Source: Sphingomonas sp. HMP9 (GTDB taxonomy: Bacteria > Pseudomonadota > Alphaproteobacteria > Sphingomonadales > Sphingomonadaceae). From it: a stretch of DNA of 64,000 bases. The stretch is from positions 1,640,501 through 1,704,500 of the forward strand of contig NZ_AP022673.1 in assembly GCF_013374115.1 (NCBI RefSeq), read 5' to 3'. Numbering within the stretch: position 1 is the first letter of the stretch; every line of letters begins with the position of its first letter. This document shows, one piece after another, positions 49,939 through 59,356 of this stretch. The position numbers and the translations under genes are program-made. The notes below the pieces were generated by a model, which was given only the letters and a program-made list of their open reading frames with translations, did not search any database and was not told the DNA's origin.

Positions 49939-50973
49939 ATGGACTATCGGCAATTGGGATCATCGGGGCTGCGCGTCCCGGCTTTGAGCTTGGGCACCGG
50001 AACCTTCGGCGGTACGGGGCCCTTGTTCGGCGCCTGGGGCCAAAGTGACGAGGTCGAAGCGCGCCGGCTGGTCGATATCTGCCTGGAGGCAGGTGTCACG
50101 ATGTTCGACACCGCCGACGTCTATTCCAACGGTGCATCCGAAACGGTGCTGGGTGCCGCGATCAAGGGACGGCGCGATGCGGTCCTGATCTCCACCAAGA
50201 CGGGCTTGCCGATGGGCGACGGGCCGCAGGACTGGGGCGCATCGCGTGCGCGGCTTATCCGTTCGGTCGAGGCGTCCCTGCGTCGGCTCGGCACCGATCA
50301 TGTCGACCTGCTCCAGCTTCACGCGTTCGACGCATCCACGCCGGCCGAGGAAGTGATGGCCACGCTCGACATGCTCATCGCGGCGGGCAAGGTGCGGTAT
50401 GCCGGAGTCTCGAACTATCCCGGCTGGCAGTTGATGAAGGCGCAAGGCATCGCCGACCGCAACGGCTTGCCGCGTCTCGTCGCGCACCAGGTCTATTATT
50501 CACTGATCGGCCGCGCCTATGAGGCGGACCTGATGCCGCTTGGCGCCGATCAGGGCATCGGCGCGCTGGTGTGGAGTCCACTCGGCTGGGGCCGCCTGAC
50601 GGGCAGGATCGGACGCGACCGGCCGATCCCCGCGGGCAGCCGGCTGCACGATACCGAGCAGTTCGCGCCACCGGTCGAGACCGAACACCTCTACCGCGTG
50701 ATCGACGCGCTCGAACGCGTCGCGGTCGAGACGGGCAAGACCGTGCCGCAGATCGCGATCAACTGGCTGCTCCGCCGTCCGACCGTTTCGTCCGTCATCA
50801 TCGGCGCGCGCAACGAGGCGCAGTTGCGCGACAATCTGGGTGCCGTCGGCTGGGCCCTGTCGCCCGATCAGGTCGCGGTGCTCGATGCGGCCAGCGCGCA
50901 GCTGCCACCCTATCCGCACACCCCGTACCACCAGCAGGAGGGCTTTGCCCGCCTGAGCCCGCCACTGGTCTGA
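49939..50973 (+). CDS. Aldo/keto reductase
   Basis: 344 residues, (beta/alpha)8 NADPH-dependent reductase. MDYRQLGSSGLRVPALSLGTGTFGG is the usual N-terminus. The catalytic tetrad is visible in MFDTADVYSNGASE (Asp, Tyr), VLISTKTG (Lys) and VDLLQLHAFD (His). SVIIGARNEAQLRDNLGAVGWAL is the cofactor-binding end. It belongs to the YajO/Tas-like group acting on small aldehydes or ketones. AGGAAGC lies before ATG 49939. It is divergent from the LysR gene and 11 bases before the MFS gene, so regulator, reductase and exporter form one unit. Confidence 0.92.
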   Translation: MDYRQLGSSGLRVPALSLGTGTFGGTGPLFGAWGQSDEVEARRLVDICLEAGVTMFDTADVYSNGASETVLGAAIKGRRDAVLISTKTGLPMGDGPQDWGASRARLIRSVEASLRRLGTDHVDLLQLHAFDASTPAEEVMATLDMLIAAGKVRYAGVSNYPGWQLMKAQGIADRNGLPRLVAHQVYYSLIGRAYEADLMPLGADQGIGALVWSPLGWGRLTGRIGRDRPIPAGSRLHDTEQFAPPVETEHLYRVIDALERVAVETGKTVPQIAINWLLRRPTVSSVIIGARNEAQLRDNLGAVGWALSPDQVAVLDAASAQLPPYPHTPYHQQEGFARLSPPLV

Positions 50974-50984
50974 GGACGCAGAAC

Positions 50985-52184
50985 ATGAAATTCAATCCAG
51001 GCTTGCTGGCGCTTGCGATCGGCGCGTTCGGCATCGGCGTCACCGAATTCGCACCCATGGGGCTGTTGCCGGTCATCGCCAGCGACCTCGGCGTATCGAT
51101 TCCGAGCGCCGGATTGCTCATCAGTGCCTATGCGCTGGGGGTCGTGATCGGCGCCCCGCTGATGACGCTGACCACGGGGCGCGTTCCCCGGCGGACGCTG
51201 CTGATCCTGCTCGCCGGCATCTTCACGGCGGGTAACGTGCTGGCGGCGCTGTCGGGCAGCTACGGCATGCTGATGGCGGCACGAATTTTGACCTCGTTCA
51301 ACCACGGCGCCTTCTTCGGTGTCGGCTCGGTCGTCGCCGCCAGCCTCGTACCGGCCGATCGCCGCGCAGGCGCGGTGGCCGCGATGTTCATGGGACTGAC
51401 GCTCGCGAATGTGATCGGGGTGCCGATTGCGACCTGGGCGGGCGAACATCTCGGCTGGCGCGCCCCCTTCTGGGGGGTGTCCGTGCTGGGCGTCGCGACG
51501 ATGGCAGCGCTCCGGCTGACTCTGCCCGCGCTCCCCGCGCCGCCCCATGGCAATGCGATGGCCGAGCTTCGGGTGCTCACCCGCGCGCCGGTACTCGCCG
51601 CGCTCGGCCTGACGGTCGTCGGGTCCAGCGCGATGTTCACGGTCTTCACCTACATCACGCCGATCCTGCGCGAGGCGACGCACGCCTCGCTCGGGTTCGT
51701 CACCGCGATGCTGGCAGTGTATGGCGTCGGGCTCACGGTCGGCAATGGGTTGGGCGGACGCTTCGCCGATCGCTCGGTCGACCGGACGCTGGTCGTCACG
51801 CTGGCGTCGCTCGCGCTGATCCTGGTCGCCTTCGCGGTTCTGATGCCATTCAAAGTGCCGACCGTCCTCCTGGTCTTCCTGTGGGGCGTCGCAAGCTTCG
51901 CCCTGATCCCGCCGCTTCAGGTTCGCGTCATTCACGCTGCCGGCGATGCACCCAATTTGGCGTCGGCGATGAATATCGGCGCGTTCAATCTGGGCAATGC
52001 GATCGGTGCGGCACTGGGTGGCGGCGTGATCGCAGCGGGTCTGGGATATCCTGCCGTGGCGCTGGCTGGTGCTGCCGCGTCGATACTGGGGCTGGTTGCC
52101 GTGATCGTCAGCGTTCGCAGGCAATCCGCGGGACGTCCTACGCAATTGCCCGTGCCCGACAAGCTCGCCGCCGATCGGGCTTAG
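50985..52184 (+). CDS. MFS efflux transporter (AraJ/YdhP-like)
   Basis: 399 residues with about 12 membrane helices. LALAIGAFGIGVTEFAPMGLLPVIASDLGVSIPSAGLLISAYALGVVIGAP is the signature of the drug:H+ antiporter-1 sub-group including AraJ, YdhP and PbuE. Further motifs are GRVPRRTLLILLAGIF and RILTSFNHGAFFGVGSVVAASL. It likely exports a small metabolite or drug. It is 11 bases downstream of the aldo/keto reductase in the same operon. Confidence 0.9.
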   Translation: MKFNPGLLALAIGAFGIGVTEFAPMGLLPVIASDLGVSIPSAGLLISAYALGVVIGAPLMTLTTGRVPRRTLLILLAGIFTAGNVLAALSGSYGMLMAARILTSFNHGAFFGVGSVVAASLVPADRRAGAVAAMFMGLTLANVIGVPIATWAGEHLGWRAPFWGVSVLGVATMAALRLTLPALPAPPHGNAMAELRVLTRAPVLAALGLTVVGSSAMFTVFTYITPILREATHASLGFVTAMLAVYGVGLTVGNGLGGRFADRSVDRTLVVTLASLALILVAFAVLMPFKVPTVLLVFLWGVASFALIPPLQVRVIHAAGDAPNLASAMNIGAFNLGNAIGAALGGGVIAAGLGYPAVALAGAAASILGLVAVIVSVRRQSAGRPTQLPVPDKLAADRA

Positions 52185-52489
52185 CTCAAGACGCAGCCGA
52201 GCACAGTCTGTCATTGCCTGCGCACAGCCAAACCGTTTGTCGATCCGCTCCCGATGCGCGCAGCCTGTTCTGATCGCTCCGGCAGATCTCGGCGCGATGA
52301 TGTGGTCGGCACGCGCCTCCGTCCGCATCGGCCATCCCGGCAAACGGGAGGCTCATGGCGCGAGGAGACGGGCATGAAGACGGCATGGATGCCGGGGCTG
52401 ATCGTGGCCGGTACGTCGCTCGGCCGTCCGAGCAAGCGCGTTGCGCTGCGTGCAGGCGACATCGGGCCGAGCGTCCTCCGAGGCCGGAC
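52185..52489. other. Interval of 305 bases before the alpha-hydroxyacid oxidase gene, with one small ORF
   Basis: No recognised gene. The only feature of note is a 39-codon ORF (52374-52493) listed separately. No clear promoter motif or palindrome was seen. Confidence 0.5.
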
Positions 52490-52493
52490 ATGA
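52374..52493 (+). CDS. Possible 39-residue ORF translationally coupled to the alpha-hydroxyacid oxidase
   Basis: ATG 52374 has AGGAGA 6 bases upstream. The ORF (MKTAWMPGLIVAGTSLGRPS...) ends with TGA at 52491-52493, overlapping the oxidase ATG at 52490 (ATGA). Coupling and a good ribosome-binding site favour a real leader ORF. The peptide has no recognised motif, so it may also be chance. Confidence 0.3.
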   Translation: MKTAWMPGLIVAGTSLGRPSKRVALRAGDIGPSVLRGRT

Positions 52494-53665
52494 CGCGCCT
52501 CGAACGTGCGAACAACGTCGCCGACCTGCGCCTGATGGCGCGTCGTCGGCTGCCGCGGCCGATCTTCGACTATATCGACGGCGGCGCCGACGACGAGGTT
52601 ACGCTGCGTCGCAATGTCGACGCTTTCGCAGATTATGAGCTAATCCCCGACGTCCTGAACGACGTATCGAAAATTCGGACACAGACCATTGTCTTCGGAC
52701 AGCCGTCGCGTTGGCCGCTGATGCTGTCGCCCACCGGGCTGACCCGCATGTTCCACGGGCATGCAGAACGTGCCGTGGCCCGTGCAGCAGCGCGCCATGG
52801 CCTTCTCTACAGCCTCTCGACGATGGGTACCACGCGGCTGGAGGACCTCGCGCAGGCGTTTGCCGGCCCGAAGGTCTTCCAGATCTATATCTTCAAGGAT
52901 CGCGGCCTGACCGCCGAGTTCGTGGCGCGCTGCCGCGACGCCGGCTTCCACGGGCTTGCGCTGACGGTCGATACGCCTGTCGCCGGCAACCGGGAGCGCG
53001 ACCGGGTGAGCGGACTTTCACTGCCGCCGAAGCTGACGCTGCGGTCGTTGCTCAGCTTCGCACGCCACCCGTCCTGGTCGATCCCTGCGCTGACCGGCTC
53101 CAAGTTCGATCTCGCAAACGTCAGCCACAAGGTCGATGCACTGGCATCGGGGCCGATGAGCCTGTTCGACTATATCGGCGGTCAGTTCGACCGGTCGGTC
53201 GGCTGGCGCGATGTCGAGTGGCTGGCCCGCGAATGGAACGGGCCGCTCGCGATCAAGGGCGTGATGACGCCCGAAGACGCACGCCGCGCGATCGGCTCGG
53301 GAGCGACCGGTGTGATGGTCTCCAATCACGGCGGGCGTCAGCTGGACGGGGCCCCCGCCCCGATCGACCAGATCGCGGCAGTGCGAAACGCCGTCGGCGA
53401 CGGACCCGACGTGATTTGCGACGGCGGGATCAGGCGCGGTTCGGACGTGGTCAAGGCGCTCGCCTTGGGGGCGACCGCGTGCTCGATCGGGCGCCCTTAT
53501 CTGTATGGCCTGGCGGCGGCGGGGGAGCCGGGCGTCGATCGCCTCCTGACGCTGCTGCGGGAGGAATTCGAGCGCACGCTGACGCTTGCGGGGATCAACG
53601 ACATCGCCGACCTTTCCCGCCGCCACGTCCGCAGTCGGCCGACCGGGCGGGTTTACGCACCGTAA
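52490..53665 (+). CDS. FMN-dependent alpha-hydroxy-acid oxidase/dehydrogenase (L-lactate dehydrogenase-like)
   Basis: 391 residues. The FMN and active-site motifs of the family are present: PRPIFDYIDGGADDEVTLRRN, LMLSPTGLTRMFHGHAE, QIYIFKDRGLTAEF, LTVDTPVAGNRERD, LAIKGVMTPEDARRAIGSGATGVMVSNHGGRQLDGAPAPIDQI (the Lys, His and Arg of the active site) and DVICDGGIRRGSDVVKALALGATACSIGRPYLYG. It oxidises L-lactate, glycolate, mandelate or a similar 2-hydroxy acid. No respiratory or transport gene of lactate metabolism is next to it, so the substrate remains open. Confidence 0.93.
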   Translation: MTRLERANNVADLRLMARRRLPRPIFDYIDGGADDEVTLRRNVDAFADYELIPDVLNDVSKIRTQTIVFGQPSRWPLMLSPTGLTRMFHGHAERAVARAAARHGLLYSLSTMGTTRLEDLAQAFAGPKVFQIYIFKDRGLTAEFVARCRDAGFHGLALTVDTPVAGNRERDRVSGLSLPPKLTLRSLLSFARHPSWSIPALTGSKFDLANVSHKVDALASGPMSLFDYIGGQFDRSVGWRDVEWLAREWNGPLAIKGVMTPEDARRAIGSGATGVMVSNHGGRQLDGAPAPIDQIAAVRNAVGDGPDVICDGGIRRGSDVVKALALGATACSIGRPYLYGLAAAGEPGVDRLLTLLREEFERTLTLAGINDIADLSRRHVRSRPTGRVYAP

Positions 53666-53747
53666 CAGCGCCGAGGCAGAGCGAGAGTGACGATCGCGCG
53701 CAAGCACGACCGGCGGATACATCCGATCGATGAACGATTGTCCTTAG

Positions 53748-55235
53748 ATGAGCATCGAAACCACAAAGACGCTGTCGTCCGGCGACGCACCCGACGAAAT
53801 CGAACTGAAGCTCGAAATCGATTCCGACGCGGTTGATCGATTAGACACAACCGACATACTGCGGAATATTACCCCAAAGATCGTCCATCAGGTCTCGGCG
53901 TATTTCGACACGCCGGACCAAGCCCTTCGCACAGCCGGTCTCTCGCTCCGGGTACGGACGACGGACGGAAGACATGTTCAAACAACCAAAGTCACGCGCG
54001 GCGCGACGGCCGGGCTGTTTGCTCGGCAAGAATGGGAACACGACATTGCAGGCCCCGAGCCGGAACTCGGCGCCGGCTCGCCGATCCATACGCTGGTCGC
54101 ACCCGGGACTCTCGGACGGATAAAGCCGGCATTCACGGTCACGATCACCCGGCGACAATGGGTGATCGTGCATGACGGCGCGACGGTCGAGCTTGTCGCC
54201 GATACCGGTTTCGTCACGGCGGGCGACCGCGAAACGGCGGTATCCGAACTCGAACTTGAACTGAAAGGCGGTTCTCCCAGCGCCATTTTCGCATTGATAC
54301 ACAGGCTCGGCAGCGAAATACCGCTTCGACTTGGCGTACTGACGAAAGGGGAGCGGGGGTATCGCCTGATCGAACCAGCGAGATTGGGCGCGATCAAGGC
54401 CGAGCGCCTGGACCTGGAAGCGGGCACGTCCACCGCCGAAGCGTTCGCCCAGATCGTCGGCACGTGCCTGCGGCACTTCCGTCTCAACGAGACCATCCTG
54501 CGCCGCGCGCCTGATCCCGACGCCTTGCATCAAGCGCGGGTCGCCCTGCGGCGTCTCCGGTCCGCGCTGTCGATCTTCAAGACCGTCGTCGCTGACGACC
54601 GCTTCGCGCATCTCGCGAGCGAGTTGAAATGGTTGGCCGGATCGCTTGGCCCCGCGCGTGATCTCGATGTCCTTCGCGAAAGGCTCGGCAAGGCCGCGAA
54701 TGCGAAGATCGACGCGGCGCGCGGCGATGCCTACACGGCCGCGCTGGCTGCACTGGAGTCGCAACGTACGCGCGATCTGATGATCGCCATGGTCGAATGG
54801 ACAGCGTTAGGCGCCTGGCGATTGCAGCCGTTGGACCGGGAGAAGCTGGAGACGCCGGCCGTTGTCTTTGCCAGTGAAACGATCGGCACCTTGCGCCGGC
54901 GGCTAAAGCGGCGCGGCCGCGATCTTGACCGGCTCGACGATGACGCCCGCCATCAGGTCCGGATCACCGCCAAGAAGCTGCGATACGCCACCGGGTTCTT
55001 CCGCAGCCTGTACCCGGACAAACGCTCCCGTCGCCGGTTCAAGACGTTCACGCAGCATCTGGGAACCTTGCAGGATCATCTCGGCGCACTGAACGATCTG
55101 GCGACGGCGCCGGCGTTGCTCGAGCGTTTCGGCCTCGACCAGGACACGCCGCCGTCCTCCATCGAACGGGATAGCATCCTGTCCGAAGCAACGGCGACGT
55201 ACGGCGCGCTGATCAACGCCAAGCGCTTTTGGTAA
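53748..55235 (+). CDS. CYTH-CHAD protein, polyphosphate-linked
   Basis: 495 residues. The CYTH domain occupies about residues 15-205 with the ExExK motif in EIELKLEI and further basic residues (LSLRVRTTDGRHVQTTKV) forming the triphosphate tunnel. The CHAD domain fills about 225-490, with conserved His and basic residues in RHFRLNETILRRAPDPDALHQARVALRRLRSA, LKWLAGSLGPARDLDVL, HQVRITAKKLRYATGF and LQDHLGALNDL. CYTH domains hydrolyse inorganic triphosphate-type substrates; CHAD domains bind polyphosphate. The pair may hydrolyse or bind polyphosphate. It is convergent with the alkaline phosphatase gene. Confidence 0.92.
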   Translation: MSIETTKTLSSGDAPDEIELKLEIDSDAVDRLDTTDILRNITPKIVHQVSAYFDTPDQALRTAGLSLRVRTTDGRHVQTTKVTRGATAGLFARQEWEHDIAGPEPELGAGSPIHTLVAPGTLGRIKPAFTVTITRRQWVIVHDGATVELVADTGFVTAGDRETAVSELELELKGGSPSAIFALIHRLGSEIPLRLGVLTKGERGYRLIEPARLGAIKAERLDLEAGTSTAEAFAQIVGTCLRHFRLNETILRRAPDPDALHQARVALRRLRSALSIFKTVVADDRFAHLASELKWLAGSLGPARDLDVLRERLGKAANAKIDAARGDAYTAALAALESQRTRDLMIAMVEWTALGAWRLQPLDREKLETPAVVFASETIGTLRRRLKRRGRDLDRLDDDARHQVRITAKKLRYATGFFRSLYPDKRSRRRFKTFTQHLGTLQDHLGALNDLATAPALLERFGLDQDTPPSSIERDSILSEATATYGALINAKRFW

Positions 55236-55322
55236 GATGCCGCGCGTGCGGTGATCAGGGCGGATGTTCGCTGCAGCTGCGGTATCCACGGTCGATAACG
55301 CGGCCTGCCTAAGTCGGACCGC

Positions 55323-56489
55323 TCAGGAGTCCTTGGTCCATCCGATGGCGTTCATGATGATGTCGAACAGATGCGTGTTCGCGAAAAAGCCGTGGACCGT
55401 TTCGGCCCCGGGCCCCGAGGCCGCGGCGACGACTTCCTCGCCGGTATGCGTATCCTGGACCGAAATCACGTCGTTGCTCGCGATCGTGGCGCCTGGTTTG
55501 GCAGCGGCCGCGGCAAATTGTTCGGCGAGCGGTCGGTCGCGATCGCCGCCCGACATGCGCAGGCCAAAGCTGTGGTCGGCGGTGAACAGGATGAGCGTGT
55601 CCTTGCCCGCAAGCGCGGTGACGCGGCGGATCATGTCGTCCATCTCGATGACATGGCGCAGCCCGGCCTTCGGATCGTCGGTGTGCATGTCCCATTCGAC
55701 CATCAGGAAATAGCCCTTGGGGTTCCGGGCAAGTTGGCTGATTGTCGCCTCGACGGCCGGTAGCGGCGCGTAATCGTCGTCGCGCAATACAGCGGCCCGT
55801 GCGGCGGTGCGAACCAGCGTCGGGTCCGAACCGAAACGGTATCCCGCCTTGGCAAAGGCCTGCTCAGGCGTCTGCTGAACCTTGCCAAAGGCCGCGACTG
55901 CATCCTTGCGGCCTTTGCCGATCAGGATATCGACGCCGTTGCCGAAGCGCGGCGCCAACATCTGGCGGAATATCTCGTCCTTGTCCTTGCGCGACGCGAC
56001 ATGGGCGTAACAGGCCGCCGGGGTTGCATCCCAGATCGGCATGTTCGTGATGATCCCGGTCGACAGGCCATGTTGCTCGGCATATTCGAGGAACGTCTTG
56101 ACCGGTTTCACCCCGCCGCTCGAGCCCGACGGCACGACCGACACCATCGCGTTATCCGTCTTCCGCCCGGTCATGATCGCCGTCATGCCCGCACCGGAGT
56201 CCGTCACCCATCGGTTGAGCGACGCGGTATCGGACAAGCCGACATGCGGCATCGACTGGATGAACAGGGATTGCGGTCGATCGTGCGCGAGAATGCCCGC
56301 CGCATTGAGGGTCGGCAGGCCGCCGGCATCACCCAGGAACACGATGACGTTGCGCGGCTTCACGGGTCGCGTTTGCGCGGACGCCCCGCCGATCGCGACC
56401 AGACCGGCGACTAGAAAGCACGCTGCCCGTACACCGCTACGCAAGATGCGCGCGGAGGTGCCTCGCTGGGGGCTTGCGGTTCTTGTCAT
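55323..56489 (-). CDS. phoA: Alkaline phosphatase
   Basis: 388 residues from ATG 56489 (longer frame to 56585 is less likely). The N-terminus carries an export signal (CFLVAGLVAIGGASAQ). The metal-dependent phosphatase core is seen in VIVFLGDAGGLPTLNAAGIL, the phosphoserine loop WVTDSGAGMTAIMTGRKT (Ser nucleophile), EWDMHTDDPKAGLRHVIEMDDMI (metal-ligand region), FTADHSFGL and SVQDTHTGEEV. It releases phosphate from monoesters in the periplasm. The family usually has SDSAAAATA-like sequence at the serine; here it is TDSGAGMTA. It is divergent from a TonB receptor/PI-PLC unit and convergent with the CYTH-CHAD gene, in a phosphate-related group. Confidence 0.87.
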   Translation of the reverse strand: MTRTASPQRGTSARILRSGVRAACFLVAGLVAIGGASAQTRPVKPRNVIVFLGDAGGLPTLNAAGILAHDRPQSLFIQSMPHVGLSDTASLNRWVTDSGAGMTAIMTGRKTDNAMVSVVPSGSSGGVKPVKTFLEYAEQHGLSTGIITNMPIWDATPAACYAHVASRKDKDEIFRQMLAPRFGNGVDILIGKGRKDAVAAFGKVQQTPEQAFAKAGYRFGSDPTLVRTAARAAVLRDDDYAPLPAVEATISQLARNPKGYFLMVEWDMHTDDPKAGLRHVIEMDDMIRRVTALAGKDTLILFTADHSFGLRMSGGDRDRPLAEQFAAAAAKPGATIASNDVISVQDTHTGEEVVAAASGPGAETVHGFFANTHLFDIIMNAIGWTKDS

Positions 56490-56834
56490 TGGTCGAGTCC
56501 CTGACTGGTAACGTGTTCGAGCGGCGATAAGCGACTGAGGACTGGCCGGCGTCAAAGCGGTCGAGCGCCACGTTTTCCTGACCAACCTTGGTGTTCAATT
56601 CGTTCTGTGAGTTGTCGCTACAGCGAGCATCTTACCCATTTGTGACAGCAGCGTTCGCGATCCCGCTGCAAAACCGCCCCCCATAATCGCCACCATGAAC
56701 GGCATGGGTCATCATGCAGTCACTTAATCTACATCAGACAGTAATGAGCCCGTAGTCCCGCCGTCATCGCCGGGCCCCATAGCACTGCCGACACGTCGGC
56801 CGGCAAGGCCGGGACAAATTGGGGTTCGATTACC
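56490..56834. other. Divergent promoter interval (345 bases) between the phosphatase and TonB receptor genes
   Basis: No CDS. It contains one Pho-box-like half unit on the minus strand, CTGTCACAAAT (56638-56648), without a good second half, and an AT-richer stretch at about 56625-56745 likely holding both promoters. GC-rich palindromic sequence (56759-56815) precedes the receptor start. Confidence 0.5.
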
Positions 56835-59342
56835 ATGCAGACGATCACCATGCTGCGGGCGACCGCGGCGTTGATGGCCATTGCCGTCGCTACCAACCCC
56901 GCCGACGCACAATCCGCGCCGGTCACGCAAAGCGACCCTTCGCCGGCGTCCGATGCCGTCGCCGGCGAGGAGATCCTGGTCACCGGCCGCCTGGGCACCG
57001 TCGCGCAGAAGAAGGTCGACGCCAGCTATTCGATCACCACGATCAGCGAAAAGGACCTTCGCGAACGCGCGATCGGCAATCTGGCCGAGGCGATGCAGCA
57101 GATCCCCGGCGTCTGGGCGGATTCCTCGGGCGGCGTCGGTGCGAACAACACGCGCGTACGCGGCATCCCGCGCGGCGGATACGAGTCGCTCGCGGTGTAC
57201 GAGGACGGCCTGCCGATCCAGCATGATCCCGGCATCAACTGGATCAACGTCGACCAGTTCCTGCGCATCGACGAGACCTATTCGGGGATCGAGGCGGTTC
57301 GCGGTGGCCCCTCCTCGATCTTTGCCGCCAACGCGCCTGGTGGCCTCGTCAACTTCATCCCGCGCAAGGGCACGCCGCAGGTCAGCGGCCTGCTCAAGCT
57401 GACGACGTCCGACTACGGCCAGATCCGCGGTGACGCCTGGCTCGGCGGACCGATCGCGGACGGCTGGCGCTTTTCGGTCGGCGGCTATTACAACAAGGAC
57501 CAGGGCATCCGCGATCCGGGGCCGGCGGCGAACAATGGCGGCCAGGGCCGCGTGCTTATCTCGAAGGACTTCGCGCGAGGGAGCATCTCGTTCGGCGTGA
57601 AGTACATGGAGGACAACAACTTCTTCTTCGATGCCATCCCGCTGGTGCGCAACGGCGACGATTTGAAGCCGCTCGCGCCGTTCAACGGCCATGACGATAC
57701 GCTGACCGGACCGCAGGACGGTCGCGTCCAGATCAAGACGCCCGACGGCATCCGCAAGGCGCAGTTCAACCTGTTCAACCAGACGAGCGACCTGCAGTTC
57801 ACGCTGAAGGGCAATACCGCGTTCGACGACGGCACGACGATCAGCGGCGGGTTCCGCTATCGCGACTCCACCACCGATCGCAACGCGCGCGGATTGAACA
57901 GCCTCAACACGCAGGCCGCGCAATTGTCCTCGGTCCGCGCCAATGCGGTCAAGGCGTTTGCAGCACGCGGTGCGACCGACGTGCGGCTGGTCTATAACGA
58001 CGACGGCAGCGCGTACGGCGCCAATGCGAACGGCAACGGCCTGGTCGGCGTCAACACCTTCCAGTCGATCCAGAACCCGATCAAGGAAACCATGGGCCTG
58101 ATCGAGCTCGGCCATGTCTACGAGACCGGGATCGGTCGCCACGACGTGAAGCTCGGATTATACGGTACCACCGCGGACTGGGCGCATGATCGCAACGACG
58201 GCGTCGGGCTGACCGAAGTCGCACCGAACGCACGCCTGCTCGATATCGTCGCCGTCAACGCCGGCGGGCAGGTCGTCGGACGCGTCACCGACACCGGCAT
58301 CCAGCGCTACGAGGCGCGGTTCGCGCATTCGTTCGGGGGTTATGAGGATGTCGCATTCTACATTTCCGACGAATGGCAGGTCACGCCGAAGCTGCGCGTC
58401 GATGGCGGCTTCCGCTACGAGACGATCTGGATCCACGGCTATTCGGAAGGCGTGAAGAGCTTCAACCTCGGCAATCCCGATACGCTCGCCGACGACAACG
58501 TGCTGTACGGCTCGGACGTATTCAACCGCTTCGACCCCAAGTTCAGCGACCACAGCTACACGATCGGCGCCAACTGGCAGGTCATGCCAGAGGCGGGCAT
58601 CTTCGGCCGCTACACCAGCACTTACCGCCTGCCGCAGATCGGCCAGTACCGCGACAACGTGCTGCCCACCGGCATTCGCAGCCAGTCGATCGAACAGGCC
58701 GAGGCGGGCGTGAAGTTCCAGAAGCCGTGGGGCAGCCTGTACGCGACGCTGTTCTACAATTCGTTCAAGGACGTGCAGTTCACCAACACCTATATCGACC
58801 CGGCGTCGCTGCGGATCGTCCAGGAGATCTATTACGGCGACGTCAGCACGACCGGAGTCGAGCTGGAAGCGAACCTGAAGCCGGTACCCTGGTTCGACGT
58901 CTCGGCAACCGCGACGTACCAGGAGCCGAAGTTCAAGAACTACACCTACAACACGATCGTCGCCGGCGCGCCCGTCACCACCTCGTTCGACGGCAACCGC
59001 CCGTCGAGCATGCCGAAGGTGATGGCGAGCATCCGCCCGCGCGTCGCGCTGAACGGCGGTCGCCTCCGCGTGCTGGGCGAATGGCGGTATGAGGGCGACA
59101 AGTTCAACGACGATTCCAACCTCGTGAAGCTGCCGGCGTTCTCGGTGTTCAACGCGAGCGCGGAGCTGGACGTGACGCAGAACGTCACCGTGCAGGTCAA
59201 GGGCACCAATTTGTCGAACGCGCTCGGGCTGGGCCAGGGCGGCGGACAGCAGCTCGTGCCGGGCGCGGCGGACGGTGCGGTGATCCTCGCGAGACCGATC
59301 TTCGGCCGCGCGGTGCAGGGTTCGGTGTTGTTCAAATTCTGA
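56835..59342 (+). CDS. TonB-dependent receptor, partner of a PI-PLC-like enzyme
   Basis: 835 residues. Signal peptide ends near residue 28 (ALMAIAVATNPADAQ). The plug begins EEILVTGRLGTVAQKKVDASYSITTISEKDLRERAIGNLAEAMQQIPGVWADSSGG, and PSSIFAANAPGGLVNFIPRKGT is the usual plug end. The barrel ends FGRAVQGSVLFKF. The downstream PI-PLC-like gene begins 14 bases after its stop, so the two form an operon. The receptor probably takes up a product of, or the substrate for, that periplasmic enzyme (glycerophosphoinositol or inositol phosphates). It lacks an STN domain, unlike the 41 kb receptor. Confidence 0.92.
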   Translation: MQTITMLRATAALMAIAVATNPADAQSAPVTQSDPSPASDAVAGEEILVTGRLGTVAQKKVDASYSITTISEKDLRERAIGNLAEAMQQIPGVWADSSGGVGANNTRVRGIPRGGYESLAVYEDGLPIQHDPGINWINVDQFLRIDETYSGIEAVRGGPSSIFAANAPGGLVNFIPRKGTPQVSGLLKLTTSDYGQIRGDAWLGGPIADGWRFSVGGYYNKDQGIRDPGPAANNGGQGRVLISKDFARGSISFGVKYMEDNNFFFDAIPLVRNGDDLKPLAPFNGHDDTLTGPQDGRVQIKTPDGIRKAQFNLFNQTSDLQFTLKGNTAFDDGTTISGGFRYRDSTTDRNARGLNSLNTQAAQLSSVRANAVKAFAARGATDVRLVYNDDGSAYGANANGNGLVGVNTFQSIQNPIKETMGLIELGHVYETGIGRHDVKLGLYGTTADWAHDRNDGVGLTEVAPNARLLDIVAVNAGGQVVGRVTDTGIQRYEARFAHSFGGYEDVAFYISDEWQVTPKLRVDGGFRYETIWIHGYSEGVKSFNLGNPDTLADDNVLYGSDVFNRFDPKFSDHSYTIGANWQVMPEAGIFGRYTSTYRLPQIGQYRDNVLPTGIRSQSIEQAEAGVKFQKPWGSLYATLFYNSFKDVQFTNTYIDPASLRIVQEIYYGDVSTTGVELEANLKPVPWFDVSATATYQEPKFKNYTYNTIVAGAPVTTSFDGNRPSSMPKVMASIRPRVALNGGRLRVLGEWRYEGDKFNDDSNLVKLPAFSVFNASAELDVTQNVTVQVKGTNLSNALGLGQGGGQQLVPGAADGAVILARPIFGRAVQGSVLFKF

Positions 59343-59356
59343 TCGGGAGAGTATTC

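Noticed and set aside
56638..56648. CTGTCACAAAT on the minus strand upstream of the alkaline phosphatase, considered as a Pho box
   Set aside because: A perfect single unit but no adjacent second unit; kept only as a note in the intergenic entry.
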